A DNA stretch of 29,720 bases, taken from Candidatus Moraniibacteriota bacterium (GTDB taxonomy: Bacteria > Patescibacteriota > Minisyncoccia > Moranbacterales > UBA2206). The notes under the pieces are model-generated. The model ran no database searches. It saw nothing but the letters and a program-made list of their open reading frames with translations, and was not told the origin of the DNA. Within the stretch, counting starts at the first letter, position 1. Each line of letters begins with the position of its first letter. Shown piece by piece: positions 8,283 to 15,781 of the stretch. The translations under genes were made by a program, and so were the position numbers. Location: assembly GCA_026396205.1 (NCBI GenBank), contig JAPLXF010000082.1:1-29720 (forward strand). The letters are read 5' to 3'.

Positions 8283-9205
8283 ACTGGCTGATAATTGCCA
8301 TTTTAGCCTATCTGCTGATTGCGCTCGAAATCATCCTCGACAAATTCTTGCTGTCTTCCAAAAGAATTTCCCATCCGGTTGTGTATGCTTTCTATTCCGG
8401 AATTTTGAGCGCTTTCACACTGGTGATTTTTCCCTTTGGCGGGCACTCAGTTGGAATAATTAATTTTATTCTGTATGCCGTTTCCGGAATGGTTTTTCTT
8501 TATGGAATTCTGTGCCTTTTTTCGGCCATCAATAAGAGCGAAGCCAGCCAAGTGGCGCCGGTAGTCGGAGCCGTTATTCCGTTGGTAACTTATTTTCTCT
8601 CGCTTTTTTTTCTCAAGGAAAGACTGGGCCTGTTGGAAATTATGGGAGTAATTTTTCTAATTACTGGTGGCCTGGCTATTTCCTTAAACCTGTCTGTTTT
8701 AAAAGAAAAAAGACGATTTTTTTCAGGTTTTTATCCTTCTATTCTGGCCGGCGTTCTTATTGGAATTTCTATGACGGCCATGAAAAGATTCTATGAAGTG
8801 GAAGGGGAATTTATCAATGCTTTTGTCTGGACGCGGCTGGGCGTAACTATCGGCGCGCTCTCGCTGCTTTTTTTTCCGGCGTGGAGAAAAATTATCCGTG
8901 GAACTTTTTTAAGTTTCCGCCAAGAGCGAAACCGCAGTTCTCAAACCGGTTTGCTTTTTATTTTCAATAAAGTTTTGGGCGGTTTCGGTTCGATTCTAAC
9001 CAACTATGCCATTTCATTGGGAGCGGTAACAGTGGTCAATGCTATGGTTTCTCTGGAATTTGTTTTTATCTTAGTCATCGGAATGCTGTTATCTTTCCAA
9101 TTTCCTAAAATTTTCCGGGAACGCTACAGTTTTCCAATTCTGATGCAAAAAATTATAGCAATTGCCATTATCGCTTTGGGCGTTGTTTTGGTTTCCATTA
9201 AATAA
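8279..9205 (+). CDS. EamA/DMT-family membrane transporter
   Basis: The protein has 308 residues in about ten hydrophobic segments arranged as two five-helix halves, the drug/metabolite transporter pattern. The first half ends with the typical PVVGAVIPLVTYFLSLFFL...KERLG...GVIFLITGG stretch, in which a glutamate follows the fourth helix. The second half has the matching NYAISLGAVTVVNAMVSLEFVF segment. Members move small metabolites, amino acids or sugars; the substrate cannot be read from sequence. Its place between a cytosolic glycosidase and an extracytoplasmic glycosidase suggests a cell-wall or sugar-derived solute, but that is only context. It starts in ATGA overlap with the previous gene. 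Confidence 0.85.
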   Translation: MNWLIIAILAYLLIALEIILDKFLLSSKRISHPVVYAFYSGILSAFTLVIFPFGGHSVGIINFILYAVSGMVFLYGILCLFSAINKSEASQVAPVVGAVIPLVTYFLSLFFLKERLGLLEIMGVIFLITGGLAISLNLSVLKEKRRFFSGFYPSILAGVLIGISMTAMKRFYEVEGEFINAFVWTRLGVTIGALSLLFFPAWRKIIRGTFLSFRQERNRSSQTGLLFIFNKVLGGFGSILTNYAISLGAVTVVNAMVSLEFVFILVIGMLLSFQFPKIFRERYSFPILMQKIIAIAIIALGVVLVSIK

Positions 9206-9210
9206 AAAAT

Positions 9211-10224
9211 ATGCGCCGGATACTGAAAATCATATTCAAATCCATTTTAATTCTTTTAACTTTTCTGGTTTTGTTTTTTATATATTTCAATTGGCCGGTG
9301 GGAAAAATTCGTGAAGATGTAAAAATGGGAGTAACTTTTTCCAGCCGCTACGCTTCCGACATTGGACTTAACTGGCGGGAAAATTATCTAGCGCTGCTAG
9401 ATGACCTTAAAATCAGAAAAATCCGGATTCCGGTTTACTGGGATCTAGCTGAACCGGAAGAGAATAAATTTAATTTCTCGGACATTGATTGGCAGTTGAG
9501 CGAAGCCCGGAAAAGAAACGCGGAAATAATTTTAGTGGTCGGCCAAAAAGTGCCGCGCTGGCCGGAATGTTTTGTGCCGTCCTGGGTCGGCTTGGATGAA
9601 ACTAAAAGAAAAGAAAGACTGTTAGATTTTTTGAATGTAGTCGTGGAAAGATACAAAAATAATCCGGAAATAAAGTATTGGCAGGTGGAAAACGAGCCAT
9701 TTTTAAAATTTGGCAATTGTCCGGCGCTGGATAAAAATTTGCTGGATTCGGAAATCTTGCTGGTTAAAAAATTAGATCCGGAGCGAAAAATAATTATAAC
9801 CGACAGCGGCGAATTAAGCTTTTGGATCCAAGCGGCCAAGCGGGCGGATGTTTTCGGCACGACTATGTATCGGCAAATTTATAAAAAAGGTGTCGGCCAG
9901 TTCACTTATCCGATCGGTCCCAGATTTTTTCATTTCAAATATTGGCTAATTCAAACTTTTGCTAAACAAAATCAGGCCATTGTGGTGGAGCTGCAAGGAG
10001 AGCCTTGGCTGAATGACTGGACAACTAATGTGCCGGTGGCCGACCAGCTTAAAGTGATGAACGGACGCCAATTGGAAGCCAATGTTATTTATGCGAAAAA
10101 AGTCGCTCTTCCCGAAGTGTATCTTTGGGGTGTAGAATGGTGGTATTGGTTGAAAGTTGAAAAAAATCAGAGCGAACTGTGGGATAAAGCCAGAGAAATA
10201 TTTTCTTATGAAAATCAGCCATAA
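9211..10224 (+). CDS. Membrane-anchored clan A-like glycoside hydrolase
   Basis: The protein has 337 residues. One N-terminal membrane helix (about 8-28) follows a basic MRRILK, so the catalytic part lies outside the membrane. The domain has the (beta/alpha)8 clan GH-A look: KIRKIRIPVYWDLAEPEENKF at strand 2-3, QVENEP with probable acid/base Glu162 at the end of strand 4, and VVELQGEPW with probable nucleophile Glu260 at strand 7. The family within the clan (GH5- or GH39-like) is not certain. It may trim exopolysaccharide or a host or environmental beta-glycan. It begins five bases after the transporter gene, and its 3' end overlaps the next gene by 17 bases. Confidence 0.75.
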   Translation: MRRILKIIFKSILILLTFLVLFFIYFNWPVGKIREDVKMGVTFSSRYASDIGLNWRENYLALLDDLKIRKIRIPVYWDLAEPEENKFNFSDIDWQLSEARKRNAEIILVVGQKVPRWPECFVPSWVGLDETKRKERLLDFLNVVVERYKNNPEIKYWQVENEPFLKFGNCPALDKNLLDSEILLVKKLDPERKIIITDSGELSFWIQAAKRADVFGTTMYRQIYKKGVGQFTYPIGPRFFHFKYWLIQTFAKQNQAIVVELQGEPWLNDWTTNVPVADQLKVMNGRQLEANVIYAKKVALPEVYLWGVEWWYWLKVEKNQSELWDKAREIFSYENQP

Positions 10225-11365
10225 ACTGAATAAAAAAACGAAATTATCTTTCAAAGCTTTTTCTATCTTAGCTATTTTAACTTTGGGCGCTTCGGGAATA
10301 ATTTACAGCATTGAAGCTTATCCGGAAACCTTCAAGACAGCCGTTTCTTTAAGTGAAACCCAAAAACTGCGGCCGATGGATCCGATTATAATCAGTTTTT
10401 CCCAGCCGGTGCTGGTTAAAATATATGCCGAAGCGCTGAAAGCCGTTCCGGAACTGCCGATAAATTTCCATTGGGAGGACCAAAATAGAAAACTGATAAT
10501 TCAGCCGAAAAATTTTTGGAAACCGGGAACCGGCTATGCTTTCCGATTGCCGGAAGGCAGAAGCATCATGCTGACTAAAATCGAACCCATAGAAATTAAA
10601 TTCAGCACCCTGCCGTATCCGAAAGTGGAAAAATTTTATCCGGCCAAAGAAGCCAAGGATGTAACTTTGGATATTGAAGATCCGCTGGTGGTTAATTTCC
10701 AAGAATCGGCGAAAGATTTTTTTATTAAATTCAGTATTAATCCGTTCAGCCAAGTCGCTTATCAAATTAATGATGACCGCACCGAATTTAAGCTGCTGCC
10801 CCAGGCTAAAATCGAGGAAGGTAAAAAATTCGAGGTGAAGATTTCCGCCAAATATATCAATGACCCGGAAGACAATTTCAAGGAAATTTTCAGCAGCACT
10901 TTTGAAACACTGCCGGCCAAGCCCCAAGAATTTTCCCGAGATTTTTCCCAGCGCATTGAAGAAGCCAAAAAATTCACCGAAGCGAAAATAGCCAGCGGGA
11001 AATATATCGATGTCAATTTAAAAAGTCAAATCCTTTCCATCTTTGAAAACGGAAAACCACTGGATTCCTTCCTTATTTCTTCAGGCAAAAGGGGAATGGA
11101 CACACCCTCGGGAGAATTTAAAATTTACAATAAATATCCCCGGGCTTGGTCCAAGAAATACGGATTGTATATGCCTTACTGGATGGCTTTTATAGGAGAC
11201 GGATCGCGCGGCTTTCATGAACTGCCGGAATGGCCGGGGGGCTACAAAGAAGGCGCTAATCATTTGGGCATACCGGTTTCCCACGGCTGCGTGCGCTTGG
11301 GAATCGGCCCGGCCGAAAAAGTTTATAATTGGGCGGAGGTCGGCACTCCGGTAATAATTTATTAA
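10208..11365 (+). CDS. L,D-transpeptidase (YkuD), membrane anchored
   Basis: The protein has 385 residues. The start is taken as ATG 10208 (MKISHKLNKKTK), followed by a membrane helix; an ATG 51 bases upstream would add a non-hydrophobic tail lying inside the previous gene. Residues about 40-270 hold Ig-like, beta-rich spacer domains. The C-terminal YkuD domain has TPSGEFKIYNK and the catalytic HLGIPVSHGCVRLG with Cys361, the hallmark of enzymes that form 3-3 cross-links in peptidoglycan or attach proteins to it. It acts outside the membrane. It is followed after two bases by a C39-like gene and then ddl, which supports a cell-wall role. Confidence 0.9.
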   Translation: MKISHKLNKKTKLSFKAFSILAILTLGASGIIYSIEAYPETFKTAVSLSETQKLRPMDPIIISFSQPVLVKIYAEALKAVPELPINFHWEDQNRKLIIQPKNFWKPGTGYAFRLPEGRSIMLTKIEPIEIKFSTLPYPKVEKFYPAKEAKDVTLDIEDPLVVNFQESAKDFFIKFSINPFSQVAYQINDDRTEFKLLPQAKIEEGKKFEVKISAKYINDPEDNFKEIFSSTFETLPAKPQEFSRDFSQRIEEAKKFTEAKIASGKYIDVNLKSQILSIFENGKPLDSFLISSGKRGMDTPSGEFKIYNKYPRAWSKKYGLYMPYWMAFIGDGSRGFHELPEWPGGYKEGANHLGIPVSHGCVRLGIGPAEKVYNWAEVGTPVIIY

Positions 11366-11367
11366 CT

Positions 11368-12138
11368 ATGAAAAAACGACTAATCATTTTTATCGCAGTG
11401 GCGGTGGCTCTTTTGGCGGCTATTTTTTTGTTTTCCCGAAATAGCTCTCCGGAAGTTGCCGTAATTGGGGAAGTTTCCGAAATAGATCCCCAGAATATTT
11501 CGGAAAAAGTAATCGAGGAAACCGGCGGAGGCAGCCTGCCTCAAGAACCGGAAAAGATTCCGGAAAATATTCCTGCCAAGATTTTGATTAATGTTCCCTT
11601 TGCTCCGCAAGCGCCATTCGGAATTTGGGATGATTATCACGAGGAAGCTTGCGAGGAAGCCTCCCTGATTATGATTAAATATTGGCTGGACAAAAAAAAT
11701 CTGACGCCGGAAATCGCCGAAAAGGAAATCCAAGCTCTTATTAAATATCAAATTCAGAAATACGGAGATTTTAAAGACAGTACCGCCCAGATGAATGTGG
11801 ATATTGCCAGAGATTTTTATGGCATAAAGAATCTAAAAGTCGTGTATGATTTTAAAAAAGAGGACATAAAAAAATATCTGGCTTTGGGTAAGCCAATAAT
11901 GATTCCCGCCGCCGGCCGGCTGCTGGGCAATCCTAATTTCACTCCACCGGGACCGCTTTACCACAATCTGGTATTGATCGGTTATGACGGCAACACGATT
12001 ATCACCAATGATCCGGGAACGCGCAAAGGCAAAGGCTACCGCTACAGTTTGGATACGGTTTACCGGGCCATTCACGACTTTTCTGGTGTTAAAGAAGAAA
12101 TTGAAAAAGGCCGGAAAGCGATGATAGTAATTGAATAA
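11368..12138 (+). CDS. C39-like cysteine peptidase domain protein, membrane anchored
   Basis: The protein has 256 residues from ATG 11368. An earlier in-frame start at 11329 lies inside the previous gene and adds no signal. A basic start and a hydrophobic helix (residues 4-21) form a signal anchor, followed by a Glu/Pro-rich linker. Residues about 73-256 match the peptidase C39_2 papain-like fold: EEACEEAS with Cys95, YHNLVLIGYD with His199, and TNDPG as the third catalytic position. Such secreted proteins may cleave peptides or cross-bridges; the substrate is unknown. It sits three bases before ddl. Confidence 0.8.
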   Translation: MKKRLIIFIAVAVALLAAIFLFSRNSSPEVAVIGEVSEIDPQNISEKVIEETGGGSLPQEPEKIPENIPAKILINVPFAPQAPFGIWDDYHEEACEEASLIMIKYWLDKKNLTPEIAEKEIQALIKYQIQKYGDFKDSTAQMNVDIARDFYGIKNLKVVYDFKKEDIKKYLALGKPIMIPAAGRLLGNPNFTPPGPLYHNLVLIGYDGNTIITNDPGTRKGKGYRYSLDTVYRAIHDFSGVKEEIEKGRKAMIVIE

Positions 12139-12140
12139 CT

Positions 12141-13082
12141 ATGAAAAAAATTAAAATTGCTTTGCTCTTCGGCGGAATTTCGGGAGAAAGGGAGGTTTCT
12201 TTAAAAACCGGGGAGAAAATATGCGCCGCTTTGGATAAAAATAAATATACAGTGGAAAAATACGATCCCAAGACAGATTTAGAAAAATTTTTTATCAAAG
12301 CCAGCCGCCATGAATTTGATTTAATTTTTCCGGCGCTCCATGGTCCCTTCGGGGAAGACGGAAAACTGCAAGGGCTTTTGGATATGCTGGGAATTCCCTA
12401 TGTTTTTTCCGGAACGCTAGCCAGCGCTTTGGCTATGCATAAGCCTTTGACTAAAATTATTGCCAAAAATGCCGGCTTAATTTTAGCGAAAGATGTTTTA
12501 TTAAAAAAAGAAGAAAAATACAATCTGAATTTAATTATTAAAAAACTGGCCTTTCCAATAGTAGTTAAGCCGGCAGAGCTGGGTTCTTCCGTTGGGACTT
12601 CAATAGCTAAAAATTTACAAGAATTAAAAAAATCCATAAAAGATGCTTTTCAATATGGCCGGGAAATTTTGTTGGAAGAATATATCCAAGGCCGGGAACT
12701 GACCGTAGTCGTCATGGGCAATAATCCGCCCAAAGCTTTGCTGGTGATTGAAATAATTCCTCAAGTTTCTGCTTGGTTTGATTATCGGGCTAAATATGCC
12801 GAAGGCGGCAGCGCGGAAATTTGTCCGGCGGATATTCCCCGAAAAATTGCCAAAAAAATCCAAGAAGATTCAGTCAAAATATTTAAGAAACTGGGCTGTG
12901 CGGATTTGGCCCGTGCCGATTTTATCTGGAGCGCTAAAAATAAAAAAATATATTTTCTGGAGATAAACACCATTCCCGGTATGACTGCCCAAAGTTTGGC
13001 GCCGAAAGTGGCCAAAACTATGGGTTTGGAGTTTGGAGAATTTCTTGATAAATTAATAGAAGGGGCGCTAAAGCGAAAATAA
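12141..13082 (+). CDS. ddl: D-alanine--D-alanine ligase
   Basis: This ATP-grasp enzyme joins two D-Ala for the peptidoglycan stem peptide in the cytoplasm. Its 313 residues are the usual length. The N-terminal LLFGGISGEREVSL and the ALHGPFGEDGKLQGLLDMLGIPY block are diagnostic. VVKPAELGSSVGTS is the ATP-binding loop, LLEEYIQGRELTV follows, and the C-terminal FLEINTIPGMT carries the Mg-binding Glu/Asn. Gene order with the L,D-transpeptidase and C39-like genes points to shared expression of wall-building functions. Confidence 0.96.
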   Translation: MKKIKIALLFGGISGEREVSLKTGEKICAALDKNKYTVEKYDPKTDLEKFFIKASRHEFDLIFPALHGPFGEDGKLQGLLDMLGIPYVFSGTLASALAMHKPLTKIIAKNAGLILAKDVLLKKEEKYNLNLIIKKLAFPIVVKPAELGSSVGTSIAKNLQELKKSIKDAFQYGREILLEEYIQGRELTVVVMGNNPPKALLVIEIIPQVSAWFDYRAKYAEGGSAEICPADIPRKIAKKIQEDSVKIFKKLGCADLARADFIWSAKNKKIYFLEINTIPGMTAQSLAPKVAKTMGLEFGEFLDKLIEGALKRK

Positions 13083-13101
13083 TGAGAGAGGAGGTGGAAA
13101 A

Positions 13102-13275
13102 ATGAACAAACAACTTCCGGATATCCTGGCCATCCTTTCAGTGATAACGGTAATCGTTTCCGGTTATGTTTCTCTGGCCAAGGTTGATGTTTTCGGTTTG
13201 GCCGGAACGCAATGGATGCTGATCGGCATTGTTCTGGGAATTTACGCCCTATACACTAAAATGCGGGCCAAATAA
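13102..13275 (+). CDS. Small two-helix membrane protein, 57 aa
   Basis: The ORF is ATG to TAA and starts MNKQLPDILAILSVITVIVS. It has two hydrophobic segments (about 8-25 and 37-53) and a basic end (TKMRAK). AGGAGGTGG at 13089-13097, six bases before the ATG, is one of the best ribosome binding sites in the window and supports real translation. No family is recognised. It closes the operon 19 bases after ddl. Confidence 0.7.
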   Translation: MNKQLPDILAILSVITVIVSGYVSLAKVDVFGLAGTQWMLIGIVLGIYALYTKMRAK

Positions 13276-13332
13276 CAGAGAAAATAATTTTTGCAACATT
13301 CAGAGTAGCCGTTTTTAATATGGCAGTCAGGT

Positions 13333-13338
13333 TATAAT
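13333..13338 (+). promoter_or_regulatory. -10 box before the HAD gene
   Basis: A perfect TATAAT lies 21 bases before the ATG at 13360. The -35 position (near 13310) is poor, so the promoter is only tentative. Confidence 0.4.
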
Positions 13339-13359
13339 AAGAAGTGCCAAGATAATATT

Positions 13360-14052
13360 ATGAAACAGAAAGATAAAATTGCCATTTTTGACATTGACGG
13401 AACCATTTTCCGGAAAAATCTGGCCTTTGAATTGATTGACGAACTGGCTTGGATGGGAATTTTCAGCAAAGAAGTGAGGAAAAAATTAGTCAGCCTTTAT
13501 AATAACTGGCTGGATCACAAAGGAGTTTACGAGGATTACCGGAAAGCGCTGGTGGCGCTCTACGGAGAAAATATCCAAGGTTGCCGGCGGGAGGAAATCA
13601 TAAAAGCCAGCAAAAAGGTAGTGCCGTTCTATAAAGACCGGACCTATATTTTTACCAACCAGCTGGTTAAAAAACTGCGTCGGGAAAATTACGCTATTAT
13701 TGCCGTTTCCGGCTCTCCCATTGAAATTGTGGAAGAATACAACCGCTATTTGAAATTTGACGAAGTCTTCGGCACCGTCTATGATTTTAACAAGGAAGGA
13801 ATTTATACCGGAGAAATAGTTTTCGATCCGGTACTGCACAAAGGGCATGTAGCCAAGCAATATCTGACCCAAAATGAAATCGGCCTCAAAGATTCTTATG
13901 GAGTGGGCGATACCGAATCGGACGCTAAATTTCTAGAAATAGTGGACCAGCCTATCGCTTTTAATCCCAATTTAAATCTCAAGGAGATTGCTGAAAAAAA
14001 CGGCTGGCGGATTGTGGTGGAGAAAAAAGATGTAATTTACGAAATTAAATAA
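13360..14052 (+). CDS. HAD-IB family phosphatase (SerB-like)
   Basis: The protein has 230 residues. Motif I FDIDGTIF supplies the nucleophile Asp11 and the acid/base Asp13. Motif II is IAVSGSP (about residues 117-123), a Lys follows in the KGHVAKQYL region, and motif III/IV is YGVGDTESDAKFLE. A helical cap of about 80 residues separates motifs I and II, as in phosphoserine phosphatase-like HAD-IB enzymes. Known members dephosphorylate phosphoserine or other small phosphates; no serine pathway gene is nearby, so the substrate is open. The protein is cytosolic. It is followed after five bases by a small membrane protein. Confidence 0.85.
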   Translation: MKQKDKIAIFDIDGTIFRKNLAFELIDELAWMGIFSKEVRKKLVSLYNNWLDHKGVYEDYRKALVALYGENIQGCRREEIIKASKKVVPFYKDRTYIFTNQLVKKLRRENYAIIAVSGSPIEIVEEYNRYLKFDEVFGTVYDFNKEGIYTGEIVFDPVLHKGHVAKQYLTQNEIGLKDSYGVGDTESDAKFLEIVDQPIAFNPNLNLKEIAEKNGWRIVVEKKDVIYEIK

Positions 14053-14057
14053 AAAAT

Positions 14058-14258
14058 ATGATAGGTTCAATTATTTTTATTCTGCTTGGTTTGTTTATTC
14101 TCTATCTGGTGATTGATTTTGCCGTGGTCCTGAAAGGCGATATCCATAAATTTATGGACAAATGGTCGGAAAGATTGTTGTGGACTTATTTGCCTTTTTA
14201 CGCCTGCTGGAGGCTGACGCGGGTAGTAATTTTAAAGAAAGAACATAAAATCAGATAA
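14058..14258 (+). CDS. Small membrane protein, 66 aa
   Basis: One clear N-terminal membrane helix (IIFILLGLFILYLVIDFAVV) is followed by an amphipathic basic part ending in KKEHKIR. It starts five bases after the HAD gene, so the two are probably co-transcribed. No family is recognised; a helper or membrane-tethering role is only a guess. Confidence 0.6.
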   Translation: MIGSIIFILLGLFILYLVIDFAVVLKGDIHKFMDKWSERLLWTYLPFYACWRLTRVVILKKEHKIR

Positions 14259-14273
14259 ACTTTGGAAAATTCA

Positions 14274-14335
14274 CCCTGTTAAGTAAATTTTGCTGAGCAA
14301 AATTATTTTTCCATCAGAAAAATTACTTAACAGGG
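14274..14335. repeat. Long inverted repeat between convergent genes
   Basis: CCCTGTTAAGTAA (14274-14286) and TTACTTAACAGGG (14323-14335) are perfect 13-base complements. Inside the dyad, AATTTTGC and GCAAAATT form a second hairpin. It lies just before the terminator shared with rplT. Confidence 0.85.
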
Positions 14336-14336
14336 T

Positions 14337-14370
14337 AAAAAAATCGGCCTAATAGATAAGCCGATTTTTA
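14337..14370. terminator. Bidirectional intrinsic terminator
   Basis: AAATCGGC (14341-14348) pairs with GCCGATTT (14360-14367). A seven-A run on the left and a T run on the right let it work for the + strand HAD operon and the minus-strand rplT operon. Confidence 0.88.
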
Positions 14371-14377
14371 TATCTCG

Positions 14378-14722
14378 TTATTTAACCGCTGCGATAATTT
14401 TTTCAAAAACTGGCGGATTTTCCACGGCAATTTGCGAAAGCACTTTGCGGTCCAGTTCGATATTTTTAGCTTTCATTTTGGCTACCAAGTCGCTGTATTT
14501 CACACCAAAAATGCGGGAAGCGATGTTGAGCCGGGTAATCCACAAAGCGCGAGCGCTTCTTTTTTTGGTTCGGCGGTCGCGATAGGCGTAACTGCCGGCT
14601 TTGATTACGGCTTGCTTGGCTTCGCGGTAAAGATTTTTTCGGTTCCAGCGGTAGCCCTTGGCATCTTTCAATAAATTTTTTCGGCGTTTGGAAGCGGCGA
14701 CGCCGCGTTTGACTCTGGTCAT
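14378..14722 (-). CDS. rplT: 50S ribosomal protein L20
   Basis: The protein has 114 residues, the normal length. It begins MTRVKRGVAASKRRKNLLKD, and AKGYRWNRKNLYREAKQAV and RDRRTKKR then ARALWITRLN follow. It binds 23S rRNA early in large-subunit assembly, and in other bacteria it also represses its own operon. It is the last gene of the infC-rpmI-rplT order conserved across bacteria. No Shine-Dalgarno sequence precedes the ATG; AATTCG repeats fill the upstream gap. It ends at the bidirectional terminator. Confidence 0.97.
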   Translation of the reverse strand: MTRVKRGVAASKRRKNLLKDAKGYRWNRKNLYREAKQAVIKAGSYAYRDRRTKKRSARALWITRLNIASRIFGVKYSDLVAKMKAKNIELDRKVLSQIAVENPPVFEKIIAAVK

Positions 14723-14826
14723 ATGCGAATTAAAATGCGAATTATATTCGAATTACACACAAATTTATTTGAGTATGTAATTTAGCAATAAAAATATTCG
14801 GATATAATTCGGGTATAATTAGTATC
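14723..14826. repeat. AATTCG-rich degenerate repeats between rpmI and rplT
   Basis: This AT-rich gap holds several copies of AATTCG/CGAATT, including a CGAATTATATCC block (minus strand) shared with the argS-GT4 gap at 21895-21958. No gene is seen in it. Confidence 0.5.
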
Positions 14827-15027
14827 TTAATTAGTATAGGGCAGGGCTTTCAGAATACTTTTTTCTTCGGTTCGAAAAACCCGCAGATCCTTTTTCTTAA
14901 TGCGGCCGGCTTTTCCGGTTTCTTTGGAATTATAATGATTCTGCCCGGTGTGCCGGCGCAGAACCTTGCGGCGCTTGGTAATGGTGAATTTTTTAGCGGC
15001 GGCTTTCTTAGTCTTGATTTTAGGCAT
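14827..15027 (-). CDS. rpmI: 50S ribosomal protein L35
   Basis: The protein has 66 residues, starts MPKIKTKKAAAKKFTIT, and contains the typical VLRRHTGQNHYNSKETGKAGR core. It is a small basic protein that binds 23S rRNA in the large subunit. It lies between infC and rplT as in most bacteria. Its last codons form the unusual ending ALPYTN. The upstream 130 bases are filled by inverted repeats rather than a ribosome binding site. Confidence 0.96.
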   Translation of the reverse strand: MPKIKTKKAAAKKFTITKRRKVLRRHTGQNHYNSKETGKAGRIKKKDLRVFRTEEKSILKALPYTN

Positions 15028-15031
15028 AGTG

Positions 15032-15156
15032 TTAGCTTTTTAGGAATTAGCTCCTTAGCTTCTTAGAAATATTTTTTAACAGCTTTTTAGGAATTAGCTT
15101 CCTAGCTTTTTAGAAAAAAATCCTAATAAGCTAAAAAGCTAAAGCCTAATTCCTGA
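15032..15156. repeat. AGCTTTTTAG repeats, direct and inverted, between infC and rpmI
   Basis: AGCTTTTTAGGAATTAGCT occurs twice in direct orientation (about 15034-15052 and 15081-15099), each copy followed by a variant CCTTAGCTTCTTAG or CCTAGCTTTTTAG. A complementary copy (about 15129-15155) can fold back on the second unit. The whole infC-rpmI spacer consists of this array. Confidence 0.75.
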
Positions 15157-15157
15157 A

Positions 15158-15724
15158 TTATTGCGGTACAATGATAGTGTTGAATCCTCCCGGAAATCTT
15201 TTAATCTCCTGTTCGGAAATATGGGGAAACTTGATTAGCTGAATAAATTCAGCGAGATTTTGCCGGGCTAAATCTTGGTGGGCTTTTTCCCGGCCGCGCA
15301 GCAAAATTTCAATCTTAACCTTGTTGCCTTTGGATAAAAATTTCTCCGCTTGGTTTTTTTTGAAATCAAGGTCGTGGTCGTCGGTTTTTAAGCCGATACG
15401 GATGCCCTTAAGGTCAACCTTTTTCTGTTTGGATTTGCTGGTTCTTTCCTGCTTAGACTGCTGGTATTGGTATTTGCCGTAATCAATAATCCGGCAAACC
15501 GGCGGCTGGGCATTGGGCGCTACTTCCACCAGATCCAGTTCCTGCTCGCGGGCGATTTGTAGCGCTTCCATGGGAGCCATAACCCCCAATTGTTTTCCAC
15601 TTTCATCAATCAAGCGGATTTGAAACGCCCGAATCTGCTCATTCACGCGATCGCGCGGAGCCTTTTTTATTACCGGTCTTTTTCTAATGCCTCTTCTTAT
15701 ATGTTCTTGTAACCCATAACTCAT
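15158..15724 (-). CDS. infC: Translation initiation factor IF-3
   Basis: The frame gives 188 residues from the ATG at 15724. The IF-3 N-domain begins at DRVNEQIRAFQIRLID, has the LDLVEVAPNAQPPVCRI block, continues to IDYGKYQYQQSK, and the C-domain has KGIRIG and ends in FNTIIVPQ. IF-3 binds the 30S subunit and checks start codons. The start is uncertain: this ATG lies inside a heptamer-repeat hairpin and no Shine-Dalgarno precedes it. An ATA (15700) or ATT (15688) start would give a terminus such as RRGIRKRPV more like related proteins, and AUU is the known rare start of infC elsewhere. The gene is first of the infC-rpmI-rplT set and lies 57 bases after the tmRNA. Confidence 0.95.
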   Translation of the reverse strand: MSYGLQEHIRRGIRKRPVIKKAPRDRVNEQIRAFQIRLIDESGKQLGVMAPMEALQIAREQELDLVEVAPNAQPPVCRIIDYGKYQYQQSKQERTSKSKQKKVDLKGIRIGLKTDDHDLDFKKNQAEKFLSKGNKVKIEILLRGREKAHQDLARQNLAEFIQLIKFPHISEQEIKRFPGGFNTIIVPQ

Positions 15725-15781
15725 AACTTGAAACGAATTTTTTCAGGTTACGCGTTATGTGTTATGCGTTATGTGATTATG
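15710..15781. repeat. CATAAC heptamer arrays facing each other at the infC start
   Basis: On the + strand, heptamers CCATAAC and TCATAAC (15714-15727) face GTTACGC, GTTATGT, GTTATGC and GTTATGT (15747-15774). The two arrays can pair, with a few mismatches, around TTGAAA/TTTTCA. The infC ATG lies in one arm. Confidence 0.7.

Noticed and set aside
10157..10207. Upstream ATG for the L,D-transpeptidase
   Set aside because: It would add 17 residues encoded inside the previous gene and place a polar tail before the membrane anchor. ATG 10208 gives the natural basic start.
11329..11367. Upstream start for the C39-like protein
   Set aside because: The extra 13 residues lie inside the transpeptidase gene and precede an otherwise typical MKKR signal anchor.
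15032..15156. CRISPR-like array
   Set aside because: Repeat units are uneven, partly inverted and lack equal unique spacers; no cas gene is nearby.
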